Of a stretch of DNA of 64,000 nt, positions 1 through 10,388 are shown piece after piece. The position numbers and the translations under genes were made by a program. Position 1 is the stretch's first letter, and every line of letters begins with the position of its first letter. The stretch is from Castor canadensis (lineage: Eukaryota > Chordata > Mammalia > Rodentia > Castoridae), in contig NC_133389.1 of assembly GCF_047511655.1 (NCBI RefSeq), forward strand, positions 145,974,473 to 146,038,472, written 5' to 3'. The notes under the pieces are model-generated. The model saw only the letters and a list, made by a program, of their open reading frames with translations, was not told the origin of the DNA and did no database searches.

Positions 1-545
1 CATTAACTGAAATGTCTCTGGTACAGGGTGCTGGATTGCATCTTTGCCCTTTCCTGTTTGATATTTTTATCTACAGCCTAGATGAAGGCATAGAAATCAT
101 AGTTATCAAATTCACAAATAATACTAAATTGAAAGGCAGAGCTAATATGCCATGTGACAGGATTAAGATTCAAAATGATCTTGACAAGGCAGAGCACCAA
201 GATGAAATCCATAAAATGAAATTAACAGACATGCTGTGACTTTAAAAACAAACAAATGATCAAACAACTACCCTGCATGTGTACAAGATGGGAAATACCA
301 GGTGTGAAAGATTTTTAATGAGGGACAAAAAAAATTGGAAGCTTTAGTTGATCTCTAGTTGAACATCAGTCAACATTTTGATATAGCTGCAGAAAAAGAA
401 ATCTTAGTCTGTATAATAGAATAATAACTAAATCACAATAAACAATATACAACAGTAAAATATTTACCCTTGAGTGCCATACTTGAAAGCAATATTAAAA
501 ACAATTTCAAGATTTTAGGGAAGGGTGACAGGCCGAGCAGTCTTC
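1..545 (+). mobile_element. Ancient CR1/L3-clade LINE fragment (reverse transcriptase C-terminal part)
   Basis: Codons 12-239 stay open for 75 residues and resemble the C-terminal end of CR1/L3-type LINE reverse transcriptases. Visible landmarks are SLDEGIE, a degraded catalytic box FTNNTKL at 111-131 (family form FADDTKL), DRIKIQNDLDK, and a downstream HKMKL. The window probably cuts the element on its left side. Downstream to about 545 the similarity is weaker, with remnants of the 3' part. L3/CR1 elements in mammals are very old and long inactive. The two catalytic Asp positions read Asn here, so this copy is dead. The right boundary is uncertain. Confidence 0.72.
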
Positions 546-668
546 AATCCTCTAAGGAATTGCTGGGGGAATTGCTTGCTGTAGGAAAGCAAGAGCTCAC
601 AAAAAAAACTAGTCTGTATTTTCACATATTATAAAGGGCTATTGTTGATGTTGATGAAAACTTTATCA

Positions 669-866
669 GACATGGTGGTGCACACATGTAATCTCAGCTA
701 TACAGGAGTTATAGGTAAGAAGATCATGGTCTGAAGCCCACCCCAGACAAAAACACGAAATGCTATCTGAAAAATGACCAAAGCAAAATGGGCTGAGAGT
801 GTGGCTCAAGTGGGAGAGCACTTACCTAGTTAGGATAAGGCCCTGAATTTAATCCACCCAAAAAAC
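669..866 (+). mobile_element. Dimeric SINE: 7SL/B1-like unit plus ID-like unit
   Basis: The left half reads like a 7SL-derived B1 unit (CATGGTGGTGCACACATGTAATC). It is joined through an A-rich linker ending AAAGCAAAA to a tRNA-like half with TGGCTCAAGTGGGAGAGC and GGCCCTGA, then an A-rich end. The sequence is diverged, so this is an older copy. Confidence 0.85.
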
Positions 867-924
867 ATTTCATCAATTTTAAACCTACTTACTGTTTGAC
901 ATCCAAAAAGATCTTTGACCTTCT

Positions 925-1070
925 ATGCCTCAATTTTTTCTCTCTAAAAGAGAGCTAAGAATATCAATTCTACAAGGTTATTGTAAGGATTAACAGTGAC
1001 ACATGTAAAGTGTACAGAACACTACCTGGAATGTACTCCACATTCATAAGGGTGGGTATTTTTATTCTTT
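925..1070 (+). mobile_element. MIR SINE fragment
   Basis: Order and spacing match the MIR core and tail: a CCTCAATTTT-type segment, AAGGTTATTGTAAGGATTAA, then ACATGTAAAG and ACCTGGAATGTA. Divergence is high, as expected for this mammal-wide family. Confidence 0.65.
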
Positions 1071-1399
1071 CTCCAAAAGGTAGAAGAGGATGAATAAATG
1101 AAGCAGGCAGTGCCGTACCACAAAGGGAAGACTTCTGCAACAGTCATTCGTTTCCATGAATGTTCCATGCAGATGTTAAGTGACTATCATAGATTTTAAA
1201 TTTCCACATTGGGGGAAAGCTGGACCAGAGAGTTTCTAAGTTCTCTTCACTGCTAAGAGTTTATAATTACAATGCTAAGAATTAATAATTCTTATTTTTC
1301 TCCATGCATCCTGTAGGTGTGTTTTAGACATTGGTAAAATTAAAACTATGCACAAGAAGCTCTATCTGAGACTATTTGTGCTTCCCTTGTGCCCCACAT

Positions 1400-1645
1400 G
1401 AGGAGTTAGCCACATTTTTTTGTCCCTTTCACAAATGGTGAAACAGGTTGCGCTGGGGGTCTATCTCAGTGGTAGAGCACGTGCCCAGCATATGCAAGGA
1501 CCTGAGTTAGATCCCCCAACACCTAAAATGAAAATAAATTAAGGCAGAAAATAGAAGTTCACACCACCCATGAGTGGCCAAGTAACAGTGTGAACCCAAG
1601 CTTCTGAATTAAAAGCCCATTGAACTAATGGTGGCTCACCTGCCA
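1400..1645 (-). mobile_element. MIR SINE, reverse, split by an ID insertion
   Basis: The left piece (CACAAATGGTGAAACAGG) and right piece (GTGAACCCAAGCTTCTGAAT) fit the reverse complement of MIR and are separated by the ID copy at 1450-1540. The split shows MIR was resident first. Confidence 0.55.
1450..1540 (+). mobile_element. ID-type tRNA-derived SINE monomer
   Basis: It carries the A-box-like TCTCAGTGGTAGAGCACG, the GCCCAGCATATGC arm, a B-box-like GAGTTAGATCCCC and an A-rich tail. It sits inside the MIR at 1400-1645. Confidence 0.8.
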
Positions 1646-2974
1646 GACTTCCTTTTTATAACTATTGTAACAAGTGGACCCCCCAGGGTTTTGTTTTTTT
1701 GGTTTTTTTTTTAATAATCTCTAAATATTTTGACATTCAATTTTTCAAAATAAATATAAAATCATGAGGTATTACTGGTGGGTGAATTAAAGCTATATTC
1801 TGCATTATTGGAAAACAATATGCTCCACAGAAAAGTATCTTGTAAACTAAAGATGCTCGTTCCCTAGGTGCTGACACTTTTTCTACTTCATCCATTTTGA
1901 ATAGAACTCATCATTAATAAACTGTCCATGTCAGTTCTCATTTATTCTAATTTACAGACTGCAGGTTAATTCAAATGTATGCATCATGATTATCACATCA
2001 TGAATGTAATTATTTTATCATCTTTTCTTGATGTCCTCAGTATGTATTGATAAGTGGACCCTGTGCAGGTAAGGAGACATTGAGTGACAGCCTGAAAAAC
2101 TCTTCAAAGAGTAAATTCTATGAGTCGTAGGGGCTGATCTTTGTGTCAGTGTCCTGGCTGTTTAGAAATACCATTTGTTTTCTTCCTTGTTCCAGATTGT
2201 TTCAGATGGGTGTAGCTGCAAGATGAAAGACTTCTAGTTATGTAAGCATGTGCCACTTACTCAAAGCAAATTTCGGTGCCTATCAGATAATGATGAAACA
2301 AAGTGTGGGAATTGGTGCGTGGTCAGAGAGAGGAAAACTTAGCTGAACAGTGTAGTTTCTAAGCCACAGGAAATTTTGTCTATTGAAGGGGTGGATTGCT
2401 GAGAGGAAGTTGAGGGGATTGATAGGAACAAGTGAGAAAGTTTAAAAGTGAATTGTGTTCAAAGAACAAAAATTCTATGATTCTTAAAACCCAAATCATT
2501 TTTTTCTATTTATTTGTGTAAGGTTTGCTTCCTGATTGTCATTGGTTTAAGTTTTGAGTTCCTATGTCTGTGTGTTTAAGCCTTCCATACAGGTGTGGTT
2601 AGGCTCTCAAACATTGATAGCATTTCCAGTGTCCTCTTCCCTGAAATTTAAATAGCTTCATATTCAGTTTTGTAATTTTTTCCTATGGAAATCTATAACT
2701 TGGATTTACTTAAAAATTTACTTTTGAAACTTAGGATAATGATCTACAAATATTTCACTAGGAAGGAGATTTCACAAAAGTAAATAGAGTTTATGTGTTA
2801 AAGATCTAATTTGATTGAAATTTGATCGATATTTGTTCTCTTGGTTAATCTTTCTGTTTATCTTACCAAATATTTAAATAGAAACATAACTACTAAACTG
2901 TACCTAAAGAATAGATGAGAGAGTATCCTTTAGAATCACTTAATTTATCAACATTCTAGAATCCCCCAAATAAT
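1646..2974. other. Unassigned AT-rich sequence
   Basis: I see no gene and no repeat I can name. ORFs are short and there is no splice-site context. A T-rich run lies near 1690-1712. Confidence 0.5.
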
Positions 2975-3100
2975 TATTAATTCAATAAACATTTATTAAG
3001 ACTTATTACTGATAAGCAGTCTGAGAGGTACTGAGCATATAAAGACTTTTAGTGGGAAGTGAAATCATATCATACAACATAGTACATGTCCAGGCAATAA
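2975..3100 (-). mobile_element. L2 LINE 3' end, reverse (probable)
   Basis: AATTCAATAAACATTTATTAAG followed by GAGGTACTGAGCATATAAAG resembles the reversed L2 3' end (ATTCAACAAATATTTATTGAG). Only the terminal portion is recognisable. Confidence 0.45.
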
Positions 3101-3399
3101 GAACTAGAAGGAAGAGCTAACCCAGATTGAAAAAATTAGGGAAGACATAAAGATAGGAATTTACCTCAATAATGGAGTGGAGCTAGAATGCAAGAAAAGT
3201 CTTGTGAGTCAAAGAAGATCTGCCCAAGGCCAACAGATAAGAAAACATGGAATCCATGGAAAACTTCGTATGACTTATATGTGCTCCCTCAATTCTTACC
3301 ATTCCTCCTTTGAATCCCTCCTTCAAGCTTCCATTTCTCATCTTTGCCCTGACATAGTTGTTATCAATATCACCAATAACTTCCATATTACTAAGTACA

Positions 3400-3545
3400 A
3401 TTTAATAGCTTTCTACTGCTACTGTAACAAATTACCATAAATTCAATGATTTGAAACAACACAAATGTATTGTCTTATGACCCTGCAGGTTAGAATTCTG
3501 ACATGGATCTCACAGCACTAAAATCAAGATGTCATTAGATTCTTG
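3400..3545 (-). mobile_element. Old LTR-type repeat fragment, reverse (MaLR-like)
   Basis: TGCTACTGTAACAAATTACC, GAAACAACACAAATGTATT and AAATCAAGATGTCATTAG follow the order of a common mammal-wide MaLR-type LTR read in reverse. The subfamily is not certain. Confidence 0.5.
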
Positions 3546-3849
3546 ACAATTTTATCTTATCAGAAACACTGAAAGTTTGGATTAAGAGAAACAGAGAGAG
3601 TACAAAATAAAGTAAAGCTGTCAAACTCCCCAAAATTCTACAGGCAAGAAAAGACTACTCACATGCAAATATGTGTTATCTTTGATGAAAAAGGAAAGAT
3701 GGTTCTAAGAATGGAGCACTGAGCCCAGAGGACAGAACTGAGAGACACAGGCTAAAAATTTCTGAAATTGTTAGAAAACTGACATTTTTGTCTTCTCTTT
3801 TCCCCACTTTTGACTTGAACATCTATGCCTGTCCCGTCACTATAGTTTG

Positions 3850-4890
3850 GAAATTGTTGTCTCTTGAGTTTCATATTTACAGATAAAAAGGAATTATGCC
3901 TCAGATGAATTATATTCAGAACCCTACTAAGACTTGATGCAGATGGTAAGGTTTAGGACCTTAGAACTGGTAAGATTTTGGATTTGATTGACAAGAGGAT
4001 CTTGGGATTCGGTAAATGTATTTTGCATGTGAAATAGACATGAATTTGGGGGGGAGGGGTGGAAGGATAAACTATAGTAAGCAGGATGATGACTCACCAA
4101 ATATGTCCATATCCTAATACTAGAACTTATAAATATACTAAATAACAAAGTAACGGGCAATTAAATTTGCAGACAAGGTTAAGGTTGTCAATCAAGTAAC
4201 CTTAAAATAAGGAGGTCATTCTGGATTATCATGTGGTCCTCAGTACAATCACAGGATCTTTAAATGGGAAAGAGGGAGGCAGAAGAGTAATAACCAGGGC
4301 GATGGGACTGTGAGAAAGTCTTGGCCAGCCATTGCTGGCTTTGAAGAGAAAAAGTGGCCCCCAAATCAAGCAATGAGAGCAACCATAGGAAAACAGAAAG
4401 GGAAAGAAAATGGATTCTTCTCCAGGAGAGCAGAACAAGTTCTACCTGGGGGACTGGTACCAGTGGGAGGGGGAGGAGGTGGGAAAATGGTGAAGGAGGT
4501 TGAATATGTGCAAATACTGTGTACACATGCATATAAATGGAAAAATGGTACCTGTTGAAACCATTCCAGGAATGGCAGGACAGAGAGATAAAGAAGAGTG
4601 ATGGAAAGGGTGAATTCAAGTATAAGATATTTGATACATTGTAAGAACTTTTGTAAATGCCACAATGTACCCCCACCCAACACAATTAAAAAAATTTTTA
4701 ATATAAATGAAAAAAAAAGAAAATGGATTCTTCTACCAATTCCGGAAAAAAAATTAGCCCCTGATTTTAGCCCAGTGACTTCTGACCTTCATTGTGAGAC
4801 AATAAATTTGCAATGTTTTAAGTCTCTAAGTTTGTGGTTACTTATGAAGAACATCAGTAGGAAATTAATGCACAAGCAAAGCTGAAAACC
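3850..4890 (+). mobile_element. Old MaLR/MLT-like LTR sequence, interrupted
   Basis: From about 4074 the order matches an old mammalian LTR: ATGTCCATATCCTAATAC, GGATTATCATGTGGTCC, GCTGGCTTTGAAGA, then GATTTTAGCCCAGTGACTTC, AATAAATTTG with the polyadenylation signal, and AAGTTTGTGGTTACTTATG near 4840. The stretch 3850-4074 looks like LTR-related sequence abutting it. An L1 tail interrupts it at 4422-4715; removing this and one duplicated target copy rejoins the LTR. Subfamily assignment is from memory and uncertain. Confidence 0.6.
4422..4715 (+). mobile_element. 5'-truncated L1 3' UTR insertion with 19-bp target duplication
   Basis: A 294-bp L1 tail begins CCAGGAGAGCAGAACAAGTTC, runs through a G-rich purine tract (about 4463-4490), then the family segment CCTGTTGAAACCATTCCAGG, and ends TGTACCCCCACCC followed by an A-rich tail. 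AAAGAAAATGGATTCTTCT occurs at 4403-4421 and again at 4716-4734, a perfect 19-bp target-site duplication. The purine-initial target with a run of A fits L1 endonuclease-primed insertion. Confidence 0.9.
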
Positions 4891-6006
4891 TCTCAAAGAC
4901 CAGAGGAAACTGAATGCAGCCTGATATCCTGGATTGAATCCTGGAACCAGGAAGGACTTTAGTGGAATGCCTGTCGAAATTCAAATAAAGTCTTGAGTTT
5001 AGGTAGTCATATCATACCAATGCTAATTCCTTTGTTTTTGACAAATGCATCATGATAACATAAAATGTTAATATTAGGAGAAGCTGAGCAAAGGGCACGT
5101 GGAACCTGTGCTGTCCTTACAACTTCTCTCTATGTCTAATTAAATTCTAAAATAAAAAAGCTAACTCTAAAATAAAAGTTTAGCCAAAAACAAAAGCTAA
5201 AAATGTGTTTAGGTAGCTAATTCACACAGGTGCTAAACTCAAAAATGATTTTTGCATCATTGCATGCTAATTTTAAAACATTTAAGCTATTAAAAGTGTG
5301 CCAATTTATTTGACATTTTTCTTGAGACTTTTTCAAGTAATTCTAGAAAAATATTATTTAAAATATTTATTGCATATATGGCCAACCTCAGCGAAGTATA
5401 AACTATGTGACTAGTGTGGCAGGCCTTGCTTCCTTTCTGCCTTTTCCCACTTTCTCCCTACCTTTATTTTATTTCTTTCTCCAAGTGGTTTCTTTCAGAC
5501 CCTCCTACCTGAATTAAAATTGGGGTTGTTAAAAAGAAGTTGCATGCATTTGGTTACAAAGTCTTCAGGACTCTACAGGAATTTCCACTTAAAAAGAACC
5601 AGGCACTAAGGAATATTGAAACACCTAGCATACTTTTCTAATAATTCTAATTAACTTCTGGAATTTGCTGCTTCTGTTACTGTTTTCATATGTAGTGGTT
5701 AAATTATGTATTGTATTATATTCCCCTCTAGAAGTAGAATAGGATTGATAGTTTGGGGCAAAGTTTTTAGTAGTTAAATCCTTAAAAAGGAATAATGACT
5801 TTCTTCAGCTATCAAAACACTAGCAACTTCTAGTGCCAATCAAATTATTTTCTGGTAAAATCTGAGGTACTCAAATTTATCAATAATAACGATAACTTTC
5901 CACTATTAGAACCTTACTTACTATGTGGCACCACACCAAAATAATTTCATCTTCCCAGCAACTGCACACAGTATAGAAGATAAAATATCATTGCCCCCAC
6001 CCCATA
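4891..6006. other. Unassigned AT-rich sequence
   Basis: No gene or nameable repeat is seen. The C-rich and T-rich stretch at its right edge belongs to the next L1 tail. Confidence 0.5.
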
Positions 6007-6021
6007 AACAAGGGGGTTTTG

Positions 6022-6507
6022 TTATTTTTTTGGTTTTTTTTTTTTTTATTGTTTTATTATTCACATGTGCATACAAGGCTTGGGTCATTTCTCCCCCCTG
6101 CCCCCACCCCCTCCCTTACCACCCACTCCACCCCCTCCCTCTTCCCCCCTCCCCAATACCCAGCAGAAACTATTTTGCCCTTATCTCTAATTTTGTTGAA
6201 GAGAGAGTATAAGCAATAACAGGAAGGAACAAGTGTTCCTGGTTGAGATAAGGATTGCTATACAGGAAGTTGACTCACATTAATTTCCTGTGCATGTGTG
6301 TTACCTTCTAGGTTAATTCTTTTTGATCTAACCTTTTCTCTAGTTCCTGGTCCCCTTTTCCTATTGGCCTCAGTTGCTTTTAAGGTATCTGCTTTAGTTT
6401 CTCTGTGTTAAGGGCAACAAATGCTAGCTAATTTTTTAGGTGTCTTACCTGTCCTCACCCCTCCCTTGTGTGCTCTCACTTTTATCATGTGCTCAAAGTC
6501 CATTCCC
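6022..6507 (-). mobile_element. 5'-truncated L1 3' end, reverse, with 15-bp target duplication
   Basis: The + strand shows the tail as poly(T) near 6030-6048, the end signature as TTATTCACATGTGCATACAAGG, and a C-rich tract at 6092-6160 (G-rich polypurine on the element strand). The body is the same as the copies at 60582-60933 and, in part, 9681-10016. AACAAGGGGGTTTTG flanks it at 6007-6021 and 6508-6522. At 486 bp it is the longest copy of this tail in the window. Confidence 0.88.
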
Positions 6508-6545
6508 AACAAGGGGGTTTTGAAACTCACTTTGTTCAAGCTTGT

Positions 6546-6627
6546 GGGCTGTTAGAGTAACTCAAGTGGTAGAGAGGGCCCGCCTAGCAAGCATGAGCTC
6601 CTGAGTTCAAACTCAAGTACCACCATA
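6546..6627 (+). mobile_element. ID-type SINE monomer
   Basis: It contains ACTCAAGTGGTAGAGAGGG, CGCCTAGCAAGCATGAG and CTGAGTTCAAACTCAAGTAC, the tRNA-like unit of this lineage's SINEs. Confidence 0.85.
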
Positions 6628-7254
6628 AGGTTCAATCAGATAGTTGAGGATACAGGTGAGATTTGAAGTGTGCCTGACTCTGGAGCACAATTCTGCTTTG
6701 TTTTCTCTATACACCTCCACCCTTCCCTTCCCACCCCCTCTTTATATACACATTCAACCTAGGTAATTCAGTAGAGCTTGCTTCTTTCCTTTTTCAACCA
6801 CTGCCATAATACAATATACTGTAACAAGAAAATGTAAACTGCACACAGGATTCAGTAGTTATATTGAAAAATGCTTATCTGTTTTTTAAAAACTAATCTC
6901 ATGTCATCTCTGCTTTTCAAAAATAGCCATGGAGACATGGCTTTCTTTTTGAATGTGTGTGCCTAATGTTCTCTCATTCTGCTCATGAGAAAACTATAGA
7001 CATTATGATTTGGCTTATTCCCAGCAAAGTACATGCTATATAGTAATGGGCACATTTACTATAGATAAAAGGAAAAAATCTGTTTCCCTTTAACTTTGGG
7101 TTCTAAAATAGAAAGCAATATTTCCAGAACAGTGATTTCCCATCTTATTTCTGCAAAGCCTTTATGTATCTGATAAAGAAAGCTAAAGTGTCATTTCTCC
7201 ATGAGGATGAAGGGCACTGTGTGCAGGTATGTTTTTAGAATCTCATTTTACTCA
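6628..7254. other. Unassigned sequence
   Basis: No gene or named repeat is recognisable. Only scattered short ORFs are present. Confidence 0.45.
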
Positions 7255-7620
7255 CCTTATTCAGTTTGGACTGCTGTAATACAATACTATGACTGGGTAG
7301 CTTTGACAACAGACATTTATTTCTTAAAGTTGTACAGGCTGTCCAAGTTCAAGGTATTAAGAGTTTGAGATCCTAGTGAGGACTGGGTAAGTGGTTTCTA
7401 GACAGGTGCCTTCTTGTGTATTCACACTGCCTTTTTTCCAGGGCACACTTGGTGGGAGATGCACTCTGTCTCTCTCTTCTTACCAGGGCACTAAGCCCAC
7501 CATAAGGCTCCCACTCTCATAATTCATCTAAATCTAATTACCTCCCCAGATCCCCACCACTTTGGATGTTAGACTTCAATATACGAATTTTAAGGATATA
7601 TAAACTTTCAGTCCCTATAA
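7255..7620 (-). mobile_element. MaLR-type LTR, reverse (MLT1/MST-like)
   Basis: CTGCTGTAATACAATACTATGAC, ACATTTATTTCTTAAAGTTGT, TGGTGAGGACTGG-like text near 7376, AGGGCACTAAGCCCACC and CTAATTACCTCCCCAG follow, in order, the reverse of a mammal-wide MaLR-type LTR. The copy is old and diverged, with no coding part. Confidence 0.62.
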
Positions 7621-8003
7621 TATTCACTATATTACTATGGAATCAGGAGAGAATCTCTTGATTAGTTTTGTTCTATTTGTGTCAAAAATATTAATCATTT
7701 GATAAGCAAAATTTGGGGAGGGTGAGTTTCAAGGACATGATTAAACAGAACAAAGTCTAAAGAAGAAAAAGGGGGGCAAAACTTGACTTCATAAAAAGCA
7801 GTAGACTCATGACCTGTGACTGCCCTGTAATATCTCTGTCAAACAGAGAAAAAATAAAGATTCCTTTGAACCACAATTATATTCGCACACTGTCTTAGAG
7901 TAAACTGACAGAAAATCAGTAATTCCTGTATTTTTAGAGGTTTCAAGAAGACTGAAGGCACAACTGTGGTAAAGAGCCTATTTCTACAAGAATGTGAAAA
8001 ATA

Positions 8004-8298
8004 AGGACAGGCATGGTGGCTCACAGCTGTAATCCCAACTACTTGGGAGGCCAATCTGGGCAAAAAGTTAATGAGACACCACCTCAACCAAGAAGCCAGA
8101 CATGGTACTACATGACCATCATCCCAGCTATGTGGGAGGCATAGGGAGGAAGATCACAGACAGAACTGGCCCTGGGCAAAAATGCAAGATTCTCAGAGAA
8201 ATAATTAAAGCAAAAAAGGGCTGAGGGTAGAGTGCTTGCTTAGCAAGCATGAGGCCCTGAATTCAAACCCCAGCATCGCCAAAAACAAGGGGAAAAAA
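8004..8298 (+). mobile_element. Trimeric SINE: B1-like, B1-like, ID
   Basis: Two 7SL-like units follow one another: GGCATGGTGGCTCACAGCTG... and then CAGACATGGTACTACATGACC.... They are joined by AAAGCAAAAAAGGGCTGAGG to a tRNA-like unit containing TTGCTTAGCAAGCATGAGG and an A-rich tail. The same three-part order occurs at 48963-49300 (reverse) and 61609-61927. Confidence 0.8.
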
Positions 8299-8599
8299 GA
8301 GTAAAGAAAATAAGTGAAAAATCCAACCTCTCAAGTCAACTCAAACCCTGGATTTTCTCCCAAAGGACCAAAATGGAAGAGAAGAATCAAAGGAAAGGAG
8401 AACCTATCTAACATAAACTTAAACCAGTCTGGAGCATACATTGTATAATATTTTAATATAACAATAAAATATGAACTACATCTTTTAAAAGATAAGAAAG
8501 GAAGATTTCCCTGTACATTTTCTACAAAGGTTCACTAATTAGAGATTTGTTTGTGTTAATGAGTTCCTCTTGTAAAATGCAAATACATCAAATAGCTAA

Positions 8600-9060
8600 A
8601 TGAGTAAAAAGTATGAACACAGAGCACACAAGGGGAGACACAAATGGCTAATAAACATTAAGTGAAAAGTTCAACCTCATTAATAAACAAAGAAATGAAA
8701 ATTAAAATGATATTAGTTTACCTGATGAAAGCTGTAAAAGTTTTCATAGTTATTCTCAGTGCCAAGTGAGGGACACACAAGCATATACACACATGTCTCT
8801 CCCGTTAATTGCTGCCAAGACTGAAAAACAGGTATGATCTTTCTCTTTTGATTCAAGAATTCCATTTCTAGGGATCTATTTTAAAGAAAAAATCATATGC
8901 TTATGGAAAAAATAACAGTTATCTTCATGGATGTTCAATGCAGCATCATAACTCCAAAATAATATAAGTATCAACTATAAAGACAAAGAAAATTATATTT
9001 TTATTAATCAATTCATTAAAATACTAGCTAGGCTTTATAATCTAATTTTTGAAAAATACC
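8600..9060 (+). mobile_element. Old L1/HAL1-like ORF2 3' fragment
   Basis: AAATGGCTAATAAACATTAAG, TTCAACCTCATTAATAAACAAAG, TTCCATTTCTAGGGATCTATTT and GGATGTTCAATGCAGCATC match, in order, the C-terminal end of L1-type ORF2. Frame is lost throughout. Confidence 0.6.
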
Positions 9061-9104
9061 TGAGTAAGGGAGAATTCTCATGATATTATGTTAGTGGGGA
9101 AGAA

Positions 9105-9165
9105 ATAAGGTTAGAGGTAAAGCATGGTTAGCATACATGAGGGCCTGAGGTCAGTCCCTAGTGCA
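9105..9165 (+). mobile_element. Degenerate ID-type SINE remnant
   Basis: AGGTAAAGCATGGTTAGCATAC followed by GGGCCTGAGGTCAGTCCCTAG keeps the ID layout. Its tail runs directly into the CA repeat, so the microsatellite probably grew from the SINE's A-rich end. Confidence 0.55.
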
Positions 9166-9166
9166 T

Positions 9167-9210
<44 letters not shown>

Positions 9211-9245
9211 GCACATGCACACACACACATGCACATACACACACA
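9166..9245. repeat. (CA)n microsatellite, interrupted
   Basis: About 80 bp of CA repeat, pure for the first half and then interrupted by CG and TG variants. It abuts an ID remnant on the left and a dimeric SINE on the right. Confidence 0.97.
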
Positions 9246-9253
9246 AAAAATAA

Positions 9254-9489
9254 AGGTCTGAGCATGGTGACTCATACTGTAATCCAGCTATGTAGGAGGC
9301 AGAGATGGGAGGATAGCAGTTTGAGGCTGGCCCTGTCAAAAGTGCAAGACTTTATATGAAAAATAAAAAGCAAAAAGGACCTGGAGGCATGGTCTGAGTG
9401 GTAGAGCACTTGCCTAGCAAACTATAGGCCTTGAATTTAATTCCCAGTACTGCCAAAAAAAACCCAAAAAAGCAACAACAACAAAAAGC
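9254..9489 (+). mobile_element. Dimeric SINE: B1-like plus ID
   Basis: GAGCATGGTGACTCATACTG begins the 7SL-like half. AAAGCAAAAAGGACCTGGAGG links to the ID half with GAGTGGTAGAGCACTTGCC and CAGTACTGCC, ending in a long A-rich tail. Confidence 0.87.
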
Positions 9490-9680
9490 AAGTTGTATTT
9501 TACACTGTAATCTGACTTTTACAAATATTTGAGCATAGGCAAAATCTGGGAAAATAGAAATGCTTTCCTCTGGCTGATGGTATTTAACATGATCTTGGTG
9601 TCTTCTTAATGGTCTTTCATACCCAAATTTTCTGAGTGAATCTTGGCTATGTATAACCAGCATTTGAAAATGCATTCTAG

Positions 9681-10016
9681 ATAGTAGTTTTAAATCGACA
9701 GCAGCCACTATGGGAAGGCGACCAGGAAGTAGTGAAGAGGTCCAGTAGAGACGAACCAACGTGGGTTGTAACACACACGTGCACAGAAGCAATGCTAGGA
9801 ATCTCTCTGTATAGTTATCCTCATCTCAAACTAGCAAAAATGCTACGTCTTTCTGATGATCTCTTATGTTTTCTGTTTAACAAAATCAGAGAACAAGAGG
9901 GCAGAACAGGTTCTGCCTGAAGCAGAGGTAGGGGAGGGGGAATGGGGGGTAGAAAGGTGGCCCAAACAATGTATTCACATGTGAGTAAAAGTAAAAACAA
10001 TAAAAGAAAATAAAAA
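9681..10016 (+). mobile_element. 5'-truncated L1 3' end with 15-bp target duplication
   Basis: The body includes CTCTGTATAGTTATCCTCATC, an 18-bp palindrome GGCAGAACAGGTTCTGCC at 9900-9917, a G-rich purine tract (about 9926-9962), and a terminal CCCAAACAATGTATTCACATG followed by an A-rich tail. GAAAATGCATTCTAG is present at 9666-9680 and at 10017-10031. The 133- and 146-codon readings on the other strand here are shadows of the element. Confidence 0.88.
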
Positions 10017-10031
10017 GAAAATGCATTCTAG

Positions 10032-10117
10032 GGCTAGAGGTGTGGCTCAAACAGTGGAGCACCTGCTCAGCAAGTATGAGGCCCTGAGTTCAAATTCCAG
10101 TACTGCCAAAAAAAAAG
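10032..10117 (+). mobile_element. ID-type SINE monomer inserted at a reused target site
   Basis: GGTGTGGCTCAAACAGTGGAG, CAGCAAGTATGAGGCCCTGAG and CAGTACTGCC define an ID unit. It is bounded by GAAAATGCATTCTAG at 10017-10031 and GAAAATGTATTCTA at 10118-10131, so it used the same target as the preceding L1 tail. Confidence 0.88.
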
Positions 10118-10375
10118 GAAAATGTATTCTACCTATTCTAGTTGCAATTTCTAGGAATTCAACCCAAATGGAAAATATATATTTTTTTAACATGAAGATA
10201 TTTAGACACAGCTTTTATTTAAAGTAGTAAAATTGGATAAACAGATAACTAATTAAAGATAAAATAGGTCATGTTGTTTTAAAAAATTATGTGTAATTCT
10301 TTTTACTTTATGCAAATGAACCATCTTATTTTAGTATGCTAGCATTAAAGATACTGGGACAGCTCAGAGGGAAAC

Positions 10376-10388
10376 ACACACACACACT
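10376..10388. repeat. Short (CA)n tract
   Basis: Thirteen bases of alternating CA; a similar short tract lies at 11087-11101. Confidence 0.85.

Noticed and set aside
4260..4685. 141-codon reverse reading
   Set aside because: Antisense to an LTR and the inserted L1 tail; it crosses the insertion junction, so it cannot be an old conserved gene.
8004..8298. ID units considered as functional tRNA genes
   Set aside because: The A and B boxes are tRNA-like, but the bodies do not fold as a cloverleaf with an anticodon arm and are followed by A tails; they are retroposons.
9166..9245. Tandem array considered as a CRISPR or satellite
   Set aside because: Simple dinucleotide repeat with no spacers.
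9352..9792. 146-codon reverse reading
   Set aside because: It lies antisense across a SINE, the L1 target copy and the start of an L1 tail; not a gene.
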